64,000 nt of DNA from Holothuria scabra (Eukaryota; Echinodermata; Holothuroidea; Aspidochirotida; Holothuriidae). The stretch is taken from the NCBI GenBank assembly GCA_037179385.1, contig CM074185.1, forward strand, positions 6,877,371 through 6,941,370. Reading direction: 5' to 3'. The notes beneath the pieces are model-generated. The model was not told where the DNA came from. It made no database searches and was given only the letters and a program-made list of their open reading frames with translations. Positions 25,291 to 37,540 of the stretch are shown here, piece after piece. Every line of letters starts with the position of its first letter. Position 1 is the stretch's first letter. The position numbers and the translations under genes were made by a program.

Positions 25291-26921
25291 CCTGTGTTTG
25301 TCTCTCTATACAACATATCATTGCGTTACCTCTGGCAGATAGTGTCTTTGGTTATTGTGTGGACACGTCTTCCCACCCACCCTAACTCTAAAATGTCTAA
25401 ATAAGATCTCAATATATTTCAAATCATTCTTGAAATGGTTCCTTTCAGGTCGTCCTTTTTCTAAATATTGACAAGAGGTTAATATTTTTCCACACCCAAG
25501 GGAGAAATAAATAACCTCAATGTATATTGTGAATTTTCTTCAATTAATAGAGAATCAAAAATAATAAGAAACATCCTTGCAATTTAACAAGCTTTGGAAC
25601 GCCATTCCTGAAATATCGGCCAGTTGTTCGTGAAGCTAACAGCTTGACACGAATTTCGGGTGGAATGCTAACAGTAAATAGCAAACGCCACATCTTTACA
25701 AAACCAGGTAAACGGAAACCTGACCATCGCACCTGGCGCATCGGAAGGGCAGTGCATCAAGGGATATTTAAAGGAATATCGTAAAACCTGTAGACTTTAT
25801 TGAAGTTAGCGATATTGTTTAAGATTCATCTTGTCCAAATCTCGTGCTGAAAACAGCTTATTTAAATAGCACATTGACGTCACCAGCTGGTGATGGTAAA
25901 GAATACAGCTAGAAAAAGTGACTGAAGAATGAAGAATTTTGCACTGGATCGCAAGCATAGGTAAAAGTAACGTTTTGAAAACTCAGAAAGAGGACAATGT
26001 TTGTTCTTTCTAGTCTCCCATTAATGAGCACGGTAGGCAATTTAAAGTCACTTAGCACAGTGTTTGATTTGCCTTCCATATGCGAGAGCAATTTCTGTTA
26101 GGTCTATATAAGTAAATCTATCTATTCCCCTTCCTTATCAAAACATCGTTGATTGATATGAACGTGTTTATCCCCAAAATGTATCCTTTAGCTTCCAATT
26201 GATTAGCTTTTGGGACGGAGGTTATTGTAATTGTTTTAACTATCTAAATTACAGTGACGGTTGTAACGCCACACAGTCGTCTGACCTGTCTATTCCTTTA
26301 AGAACAGCGCTAAACATTAAAGGAAGATTCTAGCTGACGCCCAGCAAGATCGCGACACGCGGCCACTTTAACCAATTGAATTTTACAATTATCCAATCAG
26401 AAGATGGTATCTATCGAATCAAGAGCTAGCATCGTCGTCTTATTGATTGTTGACTAGTGGCCTTCAACACCCACACACCTCGTCCAATGCTGTATGGTGC
26501 GTCAAAAATTATGTTAGCCTACTTACAGTCTTCATATACCGTGAAAACTCTGTATAAAATCGTTACTAGGGGTACCAAATTTGCTGTTAAATTTATACTC
26601 AGGGAGGGATTCCAACGCTTATCTCTTTCTGTGTTAATACGATATATTTCCCACTTACCTCGTAAGTGACATTCATAAGCTAAACAAAACTCTAAAACGA
26701 AATTAATACATTCGATGATAAATTTGGGGTAGAATTGGTGGCTGGTGAACTGCTTGTCCTTCAACCAAAATAGGGCAATGAATATTATTCTTCCCACAGA
26801 CTCTGCAGGGAAACAATCGCTTGATATTTACACTAAAAGATGGAACATGCTCTTGCGTCCCATATACAACCAGTGGAGTGACAGCATTCCTGACGGCCAG
26901 GCCTGATGTAACACTGGCAAC

Positions 26922-27279
26922 TTAAAGGGAAATATTGCAATTTGTTTTACAAGGAAATTTCATCCTTTTAAAACCAATATTTATTGGTAAAGAGTGATAA
27001 ATAAATAAATACAAATAAGACAGTATGGTATCCTTCTTTTCAAGAAATAAGTTTCCCTCAGATAGAAATTCAGTTTTTTGTTGCTCAAGAATAATTTGTT
27101 CGCCCAAACTTTCAACATTTCAAAAGATGCAACTTCCATAACTCTTCTTGTGCATAATATTTTGAAGATATGAAGCTATTGCTGTGGTTTATTGTTGAGA
27201 CAAAATAATTTGAAAACGATACGAGCTATTTACCTTTAATACTTTCTTGGAGCATTTTAAACGCAATATTTTCCTTTAA
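26922..27279 (-). mobile_element. TTAA-flanked MITE, family B, copy 2
   Basis: TTAAAGGGAAATATTGCAAT at the left and AACGCAATATTTTCCTTTAA at the right. It is the reverse complement of copy 1 over its whole length, about 358 bp. Confidence 0.82.
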
Positions 27280-27512
27280 TTAAATTTTCCCAATGTCATG
27301 GTCTTTTTAGTAGGTACTGTGTTTGAGTCCACCTTAACAGATAAGGGGGCAATTCCGAAGTTTCGGCGGCTATATTAATCTGTACCAGTTTTATTTCATA
27401 TTTCATTCATTAAAACCAATAGAAATGACATGCATATAAAAGGAGTGCAAAACATTTAAAGATCAAAGCAAATAACAAATTAATTTAATGAGTACAATTT
27501 TCCAAATCCAGG

Positions 27513-27770
27513 TTAAAGGACAAATACAGTCACCCAATTTGAACAAGTATAGCAGTCTACATTAGTTTGTGAATGGCTCTTGACAATCGTGTGAAAGTGT
27601 GTCTTTCACTGAATTGTGAAATTGACCAAGAGTAATACCTTCGTTGTCCTTGAATGTTGAATATTTAAGCCTTAAAGTATCCTAAAAGCTTCTTGGAAGA
27701 AAATTGACAGAAAAGTACCAAAATTTATTAGTTTCAAAACAATTTTTGGGCGACTGCTCTTGACCTTTAA
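27513..27770 (+). mobile_element. TTAA-flanked MITE, family A, copy 4
   Basis: Starts TTAAAGGACAAATACAGTCA and ends GGGCGACTGCTCTTGACCTTTAA. The internal order matches copies 2 and 3. It is followed at once by a SINE-like 3' fragment (GTTAGGCTAGATGAAG...). Confidence 0.78.
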
Positions 27771-28206
27771 GGTGTAGTTATAGTTAGGCTAGATGAAGTT
27801 TTACAGCTCTGTTTCCAAGTTGGTTAGTTGGCTGGTTGTGATGTAAAAAATTGAACAGAATATAATTCTTCAGGTCCATTTTTAACAGGATAACACTGAT
27901 TAGGATTAGAGTTAAATTTCTAGAGTTTCTGATTGAATAACTATGCAACAAGATAAAAGAAGGAATTCGTGAATATTTGGATTCTGTATTTTGGAAACAT
28001 ATCTGGATATCTCAGATTTCCGTTAGATACAATCGAGAGGTCAGTGAGGGGTAAATGCTGTGTGTCGGATTTTTGTCGTTTTGATTTTGTCGTTTACATC
28101 TCCTCCTGGCAAATGTATTTCCAGTATCATGCAGTAATTGATCATCTAAACAAAGTAAATCCAATATTTTTCGGGTATATCTTAGAATTTGTTCCATCCC
28201 CAGTGA

Positions 28207-28372
28207 TATCAACACTCTTAAAAAGGTGTTTAAGAGTTAAACGTTTTTCTAAACACTTTTTGCTCCAACTTTGTAAGCACGTTTAGATACTCAACAGACG
28301 TGTAAAATATCTAAACATTTCGATTTTAAACACTTTTAATTGCTAAAAAAAATTAGTGTTTAATACGATAGC
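28207..28372. repeat. Array of GTGTTTAA/TTAAACAC motifs in both orientations
   Basis: Short motifs such as AACACTTTT, GTGTTTAAGAG, TAAACACTTTT and AGTGTTTAATA repeat in both orientations over about 165 bp, giving an imperfect fold-back. It is similar in design to the GAGTGA array but with a different motif. No coding content. Confidence 0.4.
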
Positions 28373-28397
28373 TGAACACATCACTGGTCTAACATGC

Positions 28398-28446
28398 TCA
28401 ATACTGTCAATACTATCGATACTATCAATACTTTCGATGCTATTAA
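28398..28446. repeat. Short tandem repeat of an ATACTATC-type unit
   Basis: About five imperfect copies of a 9-base unit (CAATACTAT, CGATACTAT, CAATACTTT) follow one another. Confidence 0.6.
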
Positions 28447-30041
28447 TAGTAACGGAGGCAGAAGAAGTTTTTGTATCATGAAATACAATGTTGGCTAAAT
28501 CAATTGGTCTAACAAATAAGCAACACTAATGTGTCTGTCACCTCTACCCTCCGCCTCCCTCATGATTCAGTTCATTAATATACTTTTGAAAATAACCTTC
28601 AAACACTATCAATAAATTACGAACGTTAGTGAAGTGGCCAGCTGTGGATTAAAACCAGGGATCTATAATTTATGAAGATACAATGCTTACGGTCCCTCGA
28701 CCCTAGTACCCATAGGTAATATTTGAGACGCCTACTTTTTGAGTGTAAACACAATGACATCATATACATACCACCCTTTGGCAAACGTTTGGCCTTTGTT
28801 CGTAATCTATAAGGCTACTCTAGTGTCACTTCTTAGGACGAAAGTCGCAACGCAAAAGTCATAGTAATGCTTCCACTGGATCAGTGCTATCTATACTTTT
28901 GACAGCTTCAAGTATCCTCTTAACACGGGGTCAAAGGTGAGACAGATTGGGTACCTGCTGGCGATTATTCGCCTCAAATGGCACCTACCTAGGGACATGG
29001 TTGCTCCACCATGTCTTATATTTCTTTAGGAATGGTTTGCATACCCTTCTTACACCTGTTCATCTTAAAAGTGTCACGTTTTGATTTCAAGGAGCTTTAA
29101 CAGAGCCCGTTGTCGTACCTGGTAAACATGATTTTGTAAAAGGGGAGTCAAATATTAAAAGTTGTCTTATTAGGGAGCTCTTGTGGCTACTTCCTGGTCT
29201 CAAACTAAAAAGACACAATTTGTGAAAGAACTTAATTTTTTGGACATTTAAGCAGCGGCACATTTGTAAGAATAAGGAGCGCTGAGTGGTAGCTCACTGG
29301 ATAAGAGGATGAATTTTTATGCCAAACGTCATTGTACTTTCAGGTATAAAGAAATGGGATAGTAGGACACTACGACGAGATTAGATATCGCTAGACCTTC
29401 CGCACTACAAGCGAGTTTCCTTCTCAGCGATTCAGTCACATGAAGCGGGGGATTCCCCACCAGTTTTTCACCCACTAGAAAACTTCACGTTGCCATTGAC
29501 TTAATCAATGGTAACACATTTTACCCTTGATTTTTTTTTTCTCCCCTTTAGTACCTTGTCGGTGTACGTATGGGCCTACAGCGATATTCCAATTTCATGA
29601 TTAACAAATCTACAATTGTGGCAATTCAATCCAATGATTGCAGGTCACACGAAAAAACGTAAAAAATGATAGCATTTTTTTTCACGTTTAATATAGTTTT
29701 GGGTCGTGTCGTTTCCTGTCAGGTCTAGTGTGAATGGTTTTTCACTTTGGACTACATCAAGTTGACTACTAGTCCCTCTTTTCCCCTTTAGGCACTCAGT
29801 AGTGGAACAAAAACTCTCAGGCATGTCTACCTGTTTACCCCTCCACTCATCTTTCCTGTGTTTCTTGTATCATCACCGTCCTGCCATGACTGCATGAGAT
29901 AGAAGGATGCAACTTGGAGTACGGATAAATGGAAAAGAAGGCCCATGTAGTCAGCTTTACCAGCTTGTGTGTGAAGACATTGAAAAGTTTTCCCCTTTTT
30001 AACCTGAGGAGTCTACTACGTATGCAGTGGTGTAAGATACT

Positions 30042-31033
30042 ATGGCACGCCAAAAGGCTCACCAAATATGATGATGTTCTAAAAATACACGTTCATGTAC
30101 TAAAACTACACGTTCATGTACTAAAATTACACGTTCATGTACCAAAAATATACGTTGATGTACTAACTTCATATGATCATGATGTAAATTTACACCATCA
30201 TGTACTAAAACCATAAGTTCATCATGTTAAATGTTACGTTGTACATGTAAAATCACACGTTGTACATCTTAAAACACACGTTGTACATGTAAAAACGTAA
30301 GATCACCATGTTATATTTGTATCTTCCGCACGCCATACAGAGTGAGCCTTTCGGCGTACCAGAAGTCCGCCAAAAGGCTCACCGAATTTGATGTACTAAA
30401 AGTACACGTTCATGTACTAACTGCTTACGATCATGTACTGATTTCATACGTTCATGTACTAACTGCTTACGATCATGTACTGATTTCATACGATCATGTA
30501 CTGATTTCTTACGATCATGTACTGACATTTAGTACATGATCGTAAGAAATCAGTACATGATCGTATGAAATCAGTACATGAACGTAAGCAAACAGTACAT
30601 GAACGTATGAAATCAGTACATGATCGTAAGCAGTTAGTACATGAACGTTTACTTTTAGTACATCAAATTCGGTGAGCCTTTTGGCGGACTTCTGGTACGC
30701 CGAAAGGCTCACTCTGTATGGCGTGCGGAAGATACAAATATAACATGATGATCTTACGTTTTTACATGTACAACGTGTGTTTTAAGATGTACAACGTGTG
30801 ATTTTACATGTACAACGTAACATTTAACATGACGAACTTATGGTTTTAGTACATGATGGTGTAAATTTACATCATAATCATATGAAGTTAGTACATCAAC
30901 GTATATTTTTGGTACATGAACGTGTAATTTTAGTACATGAACGTGTAGTTTTAGTACATGAACGTGTAGTTTTAGTACATGAACGTGTATTTTTAGAACA
31001 TCATCATATTTGGTGAGCCTTTTGGCGTGCCAT
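30042..31033. mobile_element. 992-bp foldback (giant palindrome) transposon
   Basis: Two arms of about 490 bp form a near-perfect inverted repeat around a 7-base spacer near 30535. The ends are ATGGCACGCC and GGCGTGCCAT, flanked by an exact 8-bp direct repeat AAGATACT (30034-30041 and 31034-31041), the target-site duplication. The arms are built of tandem units of about 20 bp around the motif TACATGAACGT or TACATGATCGT. The end core CGCCAAAAGGCTCACC, or a close variant, recurs inside each arm in both orientations (around 30340, 30371, 30670, 30700). Open frames here are repeats of the motif, not proteins. An 8-bp duplication suits hAT or a foldback family, but the ends are not typical hAT CAGGG ends. 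Confidence 0.88.
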
Positions 31034-31041
31034 AAGATACT

Positions 31042-33636
31042 CCACTGTGACAAAAGTAGTTGTAAAGGTTTTATTTTGGTAGATAATGGGTAAAATTGTT
31101 GAAATCCCTTGTTGCAAATATTTTTATTGGGAATGTTTAGGGGAACGTGCCGCATTCACCCCGTGGCTGCGTGCTTGGACAAAGAAAAGAAGGGTCAGTG
31201 ATTGACCCCTGATAACCAACTAAAACAGTGGTACATAAAAAATCCCACATCACCTGGGCTCTACTCACCCTTCGTACCAACGGAAGGTCCAGTTCTGCTA
31301 CAAAATGTCATATTTTACATAACCATTTCATATAAAATCATAAATACAGACATAAACTCTAATGCAAGACATCTAACCCGTAGGACACAGAGATAGCTGC
31401 ACGTAAAACATAAAACTGGAACAGCAATTACATTAAACTTTGAGCCAAACACAGAAGTTCAACGACTTTTTAACTTTTTAAGGGCTATTTTTGGCACACC
31501 CTACCGTGCATGCCACCTTCGATTTGTGATAAGTGGTTAGAACAGTCGCGGACCATAAATTCGGATAAAAAGTGCTTTAATGTTGGACAAGAAGAAATCG
31601 ATAAAGATTACATGAGTAGCTTTGTGTGTATGGTTAAGATCATGTGTAATGATATTTTAACAGGTCAAGAACAGGACCGTACAAGACGGAAGGAATAATT
31701 TAGATCTTTTAGTTTGGAAGGATTGGTCATATCCAATCTGAATGTCCCTTGGGAACACATCTCCCAGAGAGAGAGAGAAGAGTTCTTTCGGAAATAGAGT
31801 TTGATTTTCGCCCTTTGGTCCTTCAGACTTTCAATTAATAGTTGATTGGACGGAATTCGGTAAAAGTAGGGACCATTACCGTAATTGCACTATATGACAC
31901 ATCTGACTGTTATTGGGCAAAGGGAAAGATTATATTGAAACTACTGCAAACTATCAACGAATACAGGAAAAGGGAATCGTATGCGTAAAACTGTTCATAT
32001 TCCGCGAAACAATTAATTTATAGACATTAAACGATAGCATTCTAAGTTGTCAATATACTTGCTTAGGCCTATCGTTAAAAGAAGAAGAAATTCCAAAGAA
32101 GAAATGAAGACATTTGATGAGATTTCAAATTTCGAAATCACCCGTTACCTTGGCCATACGGGACTCATGCTCTGATGGGGGGGGGGGGGGGGGTTGCTTT
32201 GCCCACTCCAGATCCCCAACCAGGGCATAAACTCTGCCCGAGTGACAACCGAAGTCTTCCCGATTCAGCAATAAGGTTTAGGCCTATATTAATTGGGGAA
32301 TGGAGGGTGGGGCTGCAGCCCTCGGTCAATCGTCCCCTTCCGCCGAGCCCGTAACTCTGGTTATGCATGTAGACCTATGAGAACACAGAGCTACTGTTTG
32401 AGTGAATTGGTGAGACCGCATGCATGGTTGACACTGATCAAACTTAATCCCGCGATATATCAAGTCTTGGTGTATTTTAACGCAATATTTTTTTCTAAAG
32501 AACACTGAAGAAACGGGTATATTTCATTTCTTATACGAAGCTATTTTCGAAATCATTTTTTCGGAGTAAGGCTTTGTTGTCAGTGGGAAGTCTCACGGTA
32601 AACCATACATGTAGGACATACCGCATCCTATCCCAGGTTACTAACGAGTTATTGGTATCACCACATGATCCCAGCACGACACTGCTTACGTTGGGTCAAT
32701 TCTTATTTGCAAATGTACATCGCTACACTGTCAAACCATAAAGCTAGTAATAGTATAACGCTCAGATGCCCACACGTGTTGCGAAATGAATTTTCAAAGC
32801 ACATGCAAAGTGGTTCATGATTTTTATTTTTTACAGTGACAAGCGTTGTAGTCAGACCTTTCGACGTGGAATAACTACAATCTAATCAACCTATATACCG
32901 AACTTCATGTAAAAGATAGGCACAGATTTATGGCAAGAATGTATTCATACTCACAGGTTGGCCCACTTACTGCACACGTGCTCGTGAGTACAATTTTATA
33001 TTCACAAATATCGAAAGCAGAATACATTTGTGAATGTAAGGTTTTAGTAATCTCACTGAATTCCACTCATGCATACAACCATAGTAGGCTACTGAATAAC
33101 TTGTATTCCTATATTCTATACTCACTACTATAAAGAGGATCGGGCCTGAAGCATGGAAAAATGACATGGGGATACGAATGTTCCAAAATGGGGCAATGGT
33201 TTACACCTTTTTTTATTTAGACCCTTGACGTTTTGAAAGTGACATGAGGCGCTTTCGATGTAACGAATGACGCTACCTCTTTGAATTGAAAGAGCGCCCC
33301 TCTAACTCATGCGTCTGGGTCTACACCTCCCCTATTCGGGTAGAAAATTTACTCTTTCTTGGCAAGTCGTTTATTAAATTGTGGACATACGCACTAAATA
33401 AGAAATGTGGGTCGCCCGTAAATCCGCGCCAATTCTGTTCCTCCAAATCCTAACCATGAGTCTATTCATCACCGTGGCAGTGCTGTATTCACAAATACAA
33501 TTTCTTCGTTTATTCATCAGATGCGTTTATTCCATTCAACTTTACGTACTTTTGAAACGCAAAAACAGCTCATTACTTATAGTTACAAACAACGGAAGTC
33601 GGTTCTATTGTTAAGATACTATAACTTAAGTATAAC
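31042..33636. other. No recognised gene
   Basis: Contains a G-run of about 18 at 32178-32195 next to GC-richer DNA (to about 32370), and otherwise AT-rich unique sequence. No supported exon. Confidence 0.45.
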
Positions 33637-33643
33637 ACTTACA

Positions 33644-33897
33644 TGTGCGGATCCAGGATCTTGAGAAGGGGGGGGGGGGAGGGGCACGAACTGTCAGCCG
33701 AATGCCAACGAGCGAGTGGATTGCCACGGTTGGTGGGTCCTTCCCAAGAAAATTTGAATTCTAAGTGCGCTTAGAGTTTTCCCATGCAGCATCTGGGAAG
33801 GGCATTTTTCATATCAAAATAAAAAGATGGTCATCGAAAAACGGATGGGAAGGGGGGGGGGGTGCATCGGGCGCGCCCCTACCTGGATCCACGCCTG
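33644..33897. mobile_element. hAT-like MITE with two G-tracts
   Basis: Inverted ends around GCGGATCCAGG and CCTGGATCCACGCC are flanked by the direct repeat ACTTACA (33637-33643 and 33898-33904). The interior of about 254 bp holds G-runs near both ends and no protein. Confidence 0.65.
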
Positions 33898-34453
33898 ACT
33901 TACAAAGGTACCAAAAGCGTTTACACTTGTCCAAATCTTGTCTAAATGTTTAACATTTAGGGATATAAATTAGGGGAAATTGGAGAAAAATTGGGTATGT
34001 TCCTTCCGAATTGCGTAAATGAAAAATATATCCTAGTCACTGATCGTAATCCCTTTGCACTTCGAAGTTAGCTAATTCATTAAGGGAGCTTTTCAACAAG
34101 CGCAGTCATTTTGGTACCTCTCAGAATGAACTATAGACCCTTCTTAAGCCCTTCTTAACTCTTAAAACAGCCCGCCGTCGGGAAAATGCCGGCCTAGGCC
34201 CTACCATGCGACTGAGAAGAAACCAACAAAGTATTTTGCATAAAATGTGACAGTGTATCACATGGACCCGAACAGGGTTCGAAACTCGTCTAATCCCGAA
34301 TGCATTTATCTGTTTACAGTTTCGTGTAATCCTGTTTAATAGCTAAACATGTTTAGAGTTTAAACTTGTTTACAGAGTGGGACAAAAGAAGTATTTAATT
34401 ATTATTGTCAAACACATTTTGTGTAAAGTCATCAAAAGATGGAAGTTTCATAC

Positions 34454-34712
34454 CTGTTTTTTGTTTTCTGAAAGACGCCGAGACGACTAAAATCGTTGAA
34501 CCCACTTCGGTGGCCGTAGGTACAGTTACGTCATAAGATACCTGTTCAAACTGGAATTTAGTCATCTTTTTGTTCTTTGCTGATCTTGAGACTCGATGAA
34601 GAAATTCCGGGTGCTCCTCACAATCCACCACTGGAGACATGGATAATATCACACAAATTATCGACAATAAAATGACCTCCCCAAACCCCAACCTGGAAAG
34701 TATCGTCGCCAT
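34454..34712 (-). CDS. Signal-peptide exon with the start of a cadherin-like repeat (5' coding exon)
   Basis: From an ATG in a strong context (AAAATGGCG) the exon encodes MATILSRLGFG, a hydrophobic stretch VILLSIICVILSM and a cysteine near residue 31, a typical secretion signal. A basic stretch with possible furin-type sites (RVSRSAKNKK) follows, then FQFEQVSYDVTVPTATEVG and STILVVSASFRK. The Y-x-V-x-VP-x(5)-G-x-x-I-x-x-V-x-A spacing is that of the first strand region of a cadherin (EC) repeat. A good donor, CAG|GTATGA, ends the exon at 34454 in phase 1; reading on stops shortly after. Later exons should lie to the left on the minus strand, but none was recognised. Cadherin assignment is tentative; another secreted or membrane beta-sandwich protein is possible. 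Confidence 0.5.
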
Positions 34713-36287
34713 TTTGCTTGTGTCACTCGTCTAGATCCAATGGCAGTTCAGATAAATAATAATTGTGTATATGAAAAAGGATACTGCAGCGAGAAAGAAT
34801 CAGTACGTTTGTTCTTTTTTTCTTTTCTGCACTGGATTTCAATATGAGTATTACAGTCAAGGAATTTACCGGTCCTTCTCTAAAAGCATGAAAAACAAGT
34901 CATCCAAAATTACAGAGGTAAGTTCATCGCTGTCCCTTGTAATTTCTACCACCACGGACTGGATCAAAAGCTGAGTGAACAGTGTGAGTTTCCCTTTTAA
35001 TCAATAATTAGAAAAAAAGTGCCATCGGTTCTTCCAAGATCCTATTTATTTACGGCTTTACTAATCAGACATACTGTAATTCAAAGATAAATTCCATCCT
35101 GCAACCTCTATCAATATTCTGACCCTTTCAACGAAATCACGAACAAATGGAATTTTGATTGAAAGATATTAAACTACAGAAAGATGGAAAAAACACTGTT
35201 CAAAACCGCGTTAAGTCAAATTAAAGTTGCAAAACTAATTCTTGTCCAGTTCGAACAATGCCATGTAATCCTGGCGATGTAATATTCTTACTCCAAATCG
35301 AAGTGGCAGTCAAAAAACTCCTTACCTCAAAAGTACTAGAGGAGAATGACACTAGACCGTACCCTTACTACTTCCTTTTAATATAATCGTCAGGTTATGA
35401 TCCGAGCTATATCAGACGTCTATAAATATTGAATGCACGTTCGAATGCACGTTCTTAATCGCTGTCATGTACAAGATGAATCTCAATTACTTCCGGTATT
35501 TTGTGCAAAGTCCATTTGTAAACTCTTTAGTGTTTCGAAGACACAAATAAATAATACAAAGCTTCTGCCCCATCGATGTGAAAAAAAAAATGGATAGTGG
35601 ATCGTCAATTCGTGATCCGGCGGAGTTGTTCCGTACAGGCTGCACGAAATGGGTTACATCCAATCGTGCACGATTATTGTACAAATACTTGTACTTAACA
35701 AAGTTTAGATATTGACAGCTTGGGTCGGTAAATGTACGACCATAAATCACCGGTCGGGTTAACCACTCTTTGACTGCTGGGTCCGAAGTACCAACGTTTA
35801 CTAATTACAATATGCGAAGCAGCTAAGCCAAGCCAAGTTTAAACACGTGCCGTTGCTGTACTTGGCAGTATCCAGCTAACTCTATGCTTGAACGACTTCG
35901 ACGCCGGGGATAAATTATTTTCAGCTTTCTAAAGAACGGGGTCACGAAATGATCTCGTTCAGTACGTTTGATAGTTTTGTTCAAAAGAATTTAATAATGC
36001 ATCATTTTTTTATTTTAGTTTAATGTTGCAATGCAAACGCTTGAAGTTTCAGAGGCTATAGGCTATATCTGATGAAGTGCCTCACTAATCACTTTCTTTA
36101 GAGGCTGCTAATTCACCTGTTTTAACCCTCTTCTCTGCTTTCTCGCCCCTGGTTAAAACAGACCTAAACTTCTCGATGGTACCTCTTGTACACAGCATTG
36201 ATCCAAGCCAGACTAAAAAATTTGCGTCATTTCAAAGTGGCGCTCTTCATTCTTGCATCAAATGAACCATTGGAACTGGATGGGATG
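34713..36287. other. Upstream region of the signal-peptide exon
   Basis: This is the expected 5' side (promoter or first intron) of the minus-strand signal-peptide exon. I could not identify a reliable TATA box or transcription start. A plus-strand ATG at 35590 opens only 41 codons. Confidence 0.35.
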
Positions 36288-36500
36288 TGGGTTAGCTAGA
36301 TTGAGTTCTAGGCCCAGTTTCGAACGTATTGGTTCAAGTCGAGCCGGCCACGGCCTTTTCTCCAGTTGTGGCTCACTGGCTTGTTTTCTCTACTCCATTG
36401 TTCATGCGGAGCATCACGCACAACAGCAGTAGGTTCCATTTTTAGTCTTTGGTGTGACTCGACCTGGGAAAAGAACCCGGGCCTTCCGCGGATGGCTGTG
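36288..36500 (-). repeat. tRNA-derived SINE, copy 2
   Basis: Contains the same core as copy 1 (TTGGTTCAAGTCGAGCCGGC, TCCAGTTGTGGCTCACTGGC, ATGCGGAGCATCACGCACAA) with the tail side at the left (GGGTTAGCTAGATTGAG). Apparent open frames here are repeat-borne. Confidence 0.65.
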
Positions 36501-37321
36501 GGGCCCACAACAGAATGACGCGGTTTGAACAGCTGCAGTTAAATTGCACACTTCATTGATGTAGGGCTCTAAAGCGTAGATAAATGGGCAAGATTACAGA
36601 AGGGGAGGGGCGAAATACTGTAACGGACGGACAACGCTTAATGAGAACGGCGCATGCGCGATTAAGTATTATAGAAGAGTTGCAGCCTCTGACCATAGTC
36701 TGACGGAAATCGTTGGGGAGGGGGTAACCTTCACATTTTGCAAACGCTCCTATTTTGGTTTTCACTTTTCACACATCAACATTTATATCAAGAGCCCAAA
36801 ACCCCCACCAAACACATCTAAGGTACAGGATTAGGCCACTAAGGTCAAGAGTAAATGGACTATTAACAATGACCTAGTGAAAACACCTATAACACGGATT
36901 TTGACAGAACTGGTACCTGCCCCAATCTTCTAGATGACTGCATCGAACCTAGTTTGGATTCGGGGTGTTTTAAATTGAACGGAACCGGACTGAGTGGTGG
37001 AATTAAAACTTGCCAATTTACACAGTTCTATGCTTGGCCACGCAATTACAGCATTTGCAACTGGAGGAGGGCACAACTGTCAGGTACAGGACCTTGTAAA
37101 GGTAAAAAAAAAATCATTGTGCAATTTGTTGAAAACATTCGTTTGGATATGTAGGCCTACTGATAATACTAGCGTCAGGTTTATTTTTCAACACGCTGCA
37201 AAATTTTGAAGCAATGTTTTGGCGTAAACCTCCCTACAAAAATACAAATATAAAGGAAAGAAAATAGTCGGTACTTAGAGCAGTTATCATATAAAAAGTT
37301 TTGAGGGAACCCAGAATGACT

Positions 37322-37524
37322 TTTTCTAAAAGTCCCCACGACTCTCTGGCGAAGAGCCAAGGGGCGAAAACCAAACGATTACTCCCGGAGGAGTTCTGCT
37401 CCCTTAAGGAGCTTAACGTCCCAAATGGACAAGCCCTCCAAAGGGCAAACACTGAGTGGTCCTGCTCTAGACTGGCCGAAGAGAACAGAAGCCACAACCT
37501 GGATGCAGTTTAACGTCATGCCCA
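37322..37524. mobile_element. 203-bp insertion flanked by a 16-bp direct repeat
   Basis: GGAACCCAGAATGACT occurs at 37306-37321 and again at 37525-37540. A direct repeat of this length is typical of target-primed (LINE-driven) insertion. The insert shares TTTTCTAAAAGTCC...GACTCTCTGGC...GGCGAAAACCAAA with a diverged copy at about 6344-6460. No tRNA-like promoter boxes were recognised. Confidence 0.55.
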
Positions 37525-37540
37525 GGAACCCAGAATGACT

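Larger units (their letters stand above)
22196..26921. other. Long stretch without a recognised gene
   Basis: It holds the 35-nt hairpin at 23639, a G-run at about 24511, the GC-rich repeat at 25165-25290 and otherwise unique AT-rich DNA. Open frames are all under 95 codons and unrecognised. Confidence 0.5.

Noticed and set aside
27969..28286. 105-codon plus-strand frame with hydrophobic patches, and a minus-strand frame with a DVND-like tetrapeptide
   Set aside because: The DVND hit is in a frame with close stops, no cadherin spacing around it, and no splice sites in the right phase for the 34.4-kb exon.
29280..29345. tRNA-like start (GAGTGGTAGCTCACTGGATAAG)
   Set aside because: It has an A-box look but no matching B box or cloverleaf; it could be a decayed SINE head, but the evidence is too thin.
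29929..31155. Several open frames with repeated HVHVLKL and DHVLISY units
   Set aside because: They are translations of the foldback element's tandem motif in both arms and both strands, not a repeat protein.
35590..35715. Plus-strand ATG in a good context opening 41 codons (starts MDSGSSIRDPAEL)
   Set aside because: It is short, has no family likeness, no convincing donor at the end, and overlaps an equally unconvincing minus-strand frame. It could be a first exon but the sequence does not support it enough.
36308..36508. 66-codon minus-strand frame
   Set aside because: It is a reading of a SINE body (AGCCACAACTGG and so on) seen in several copies.
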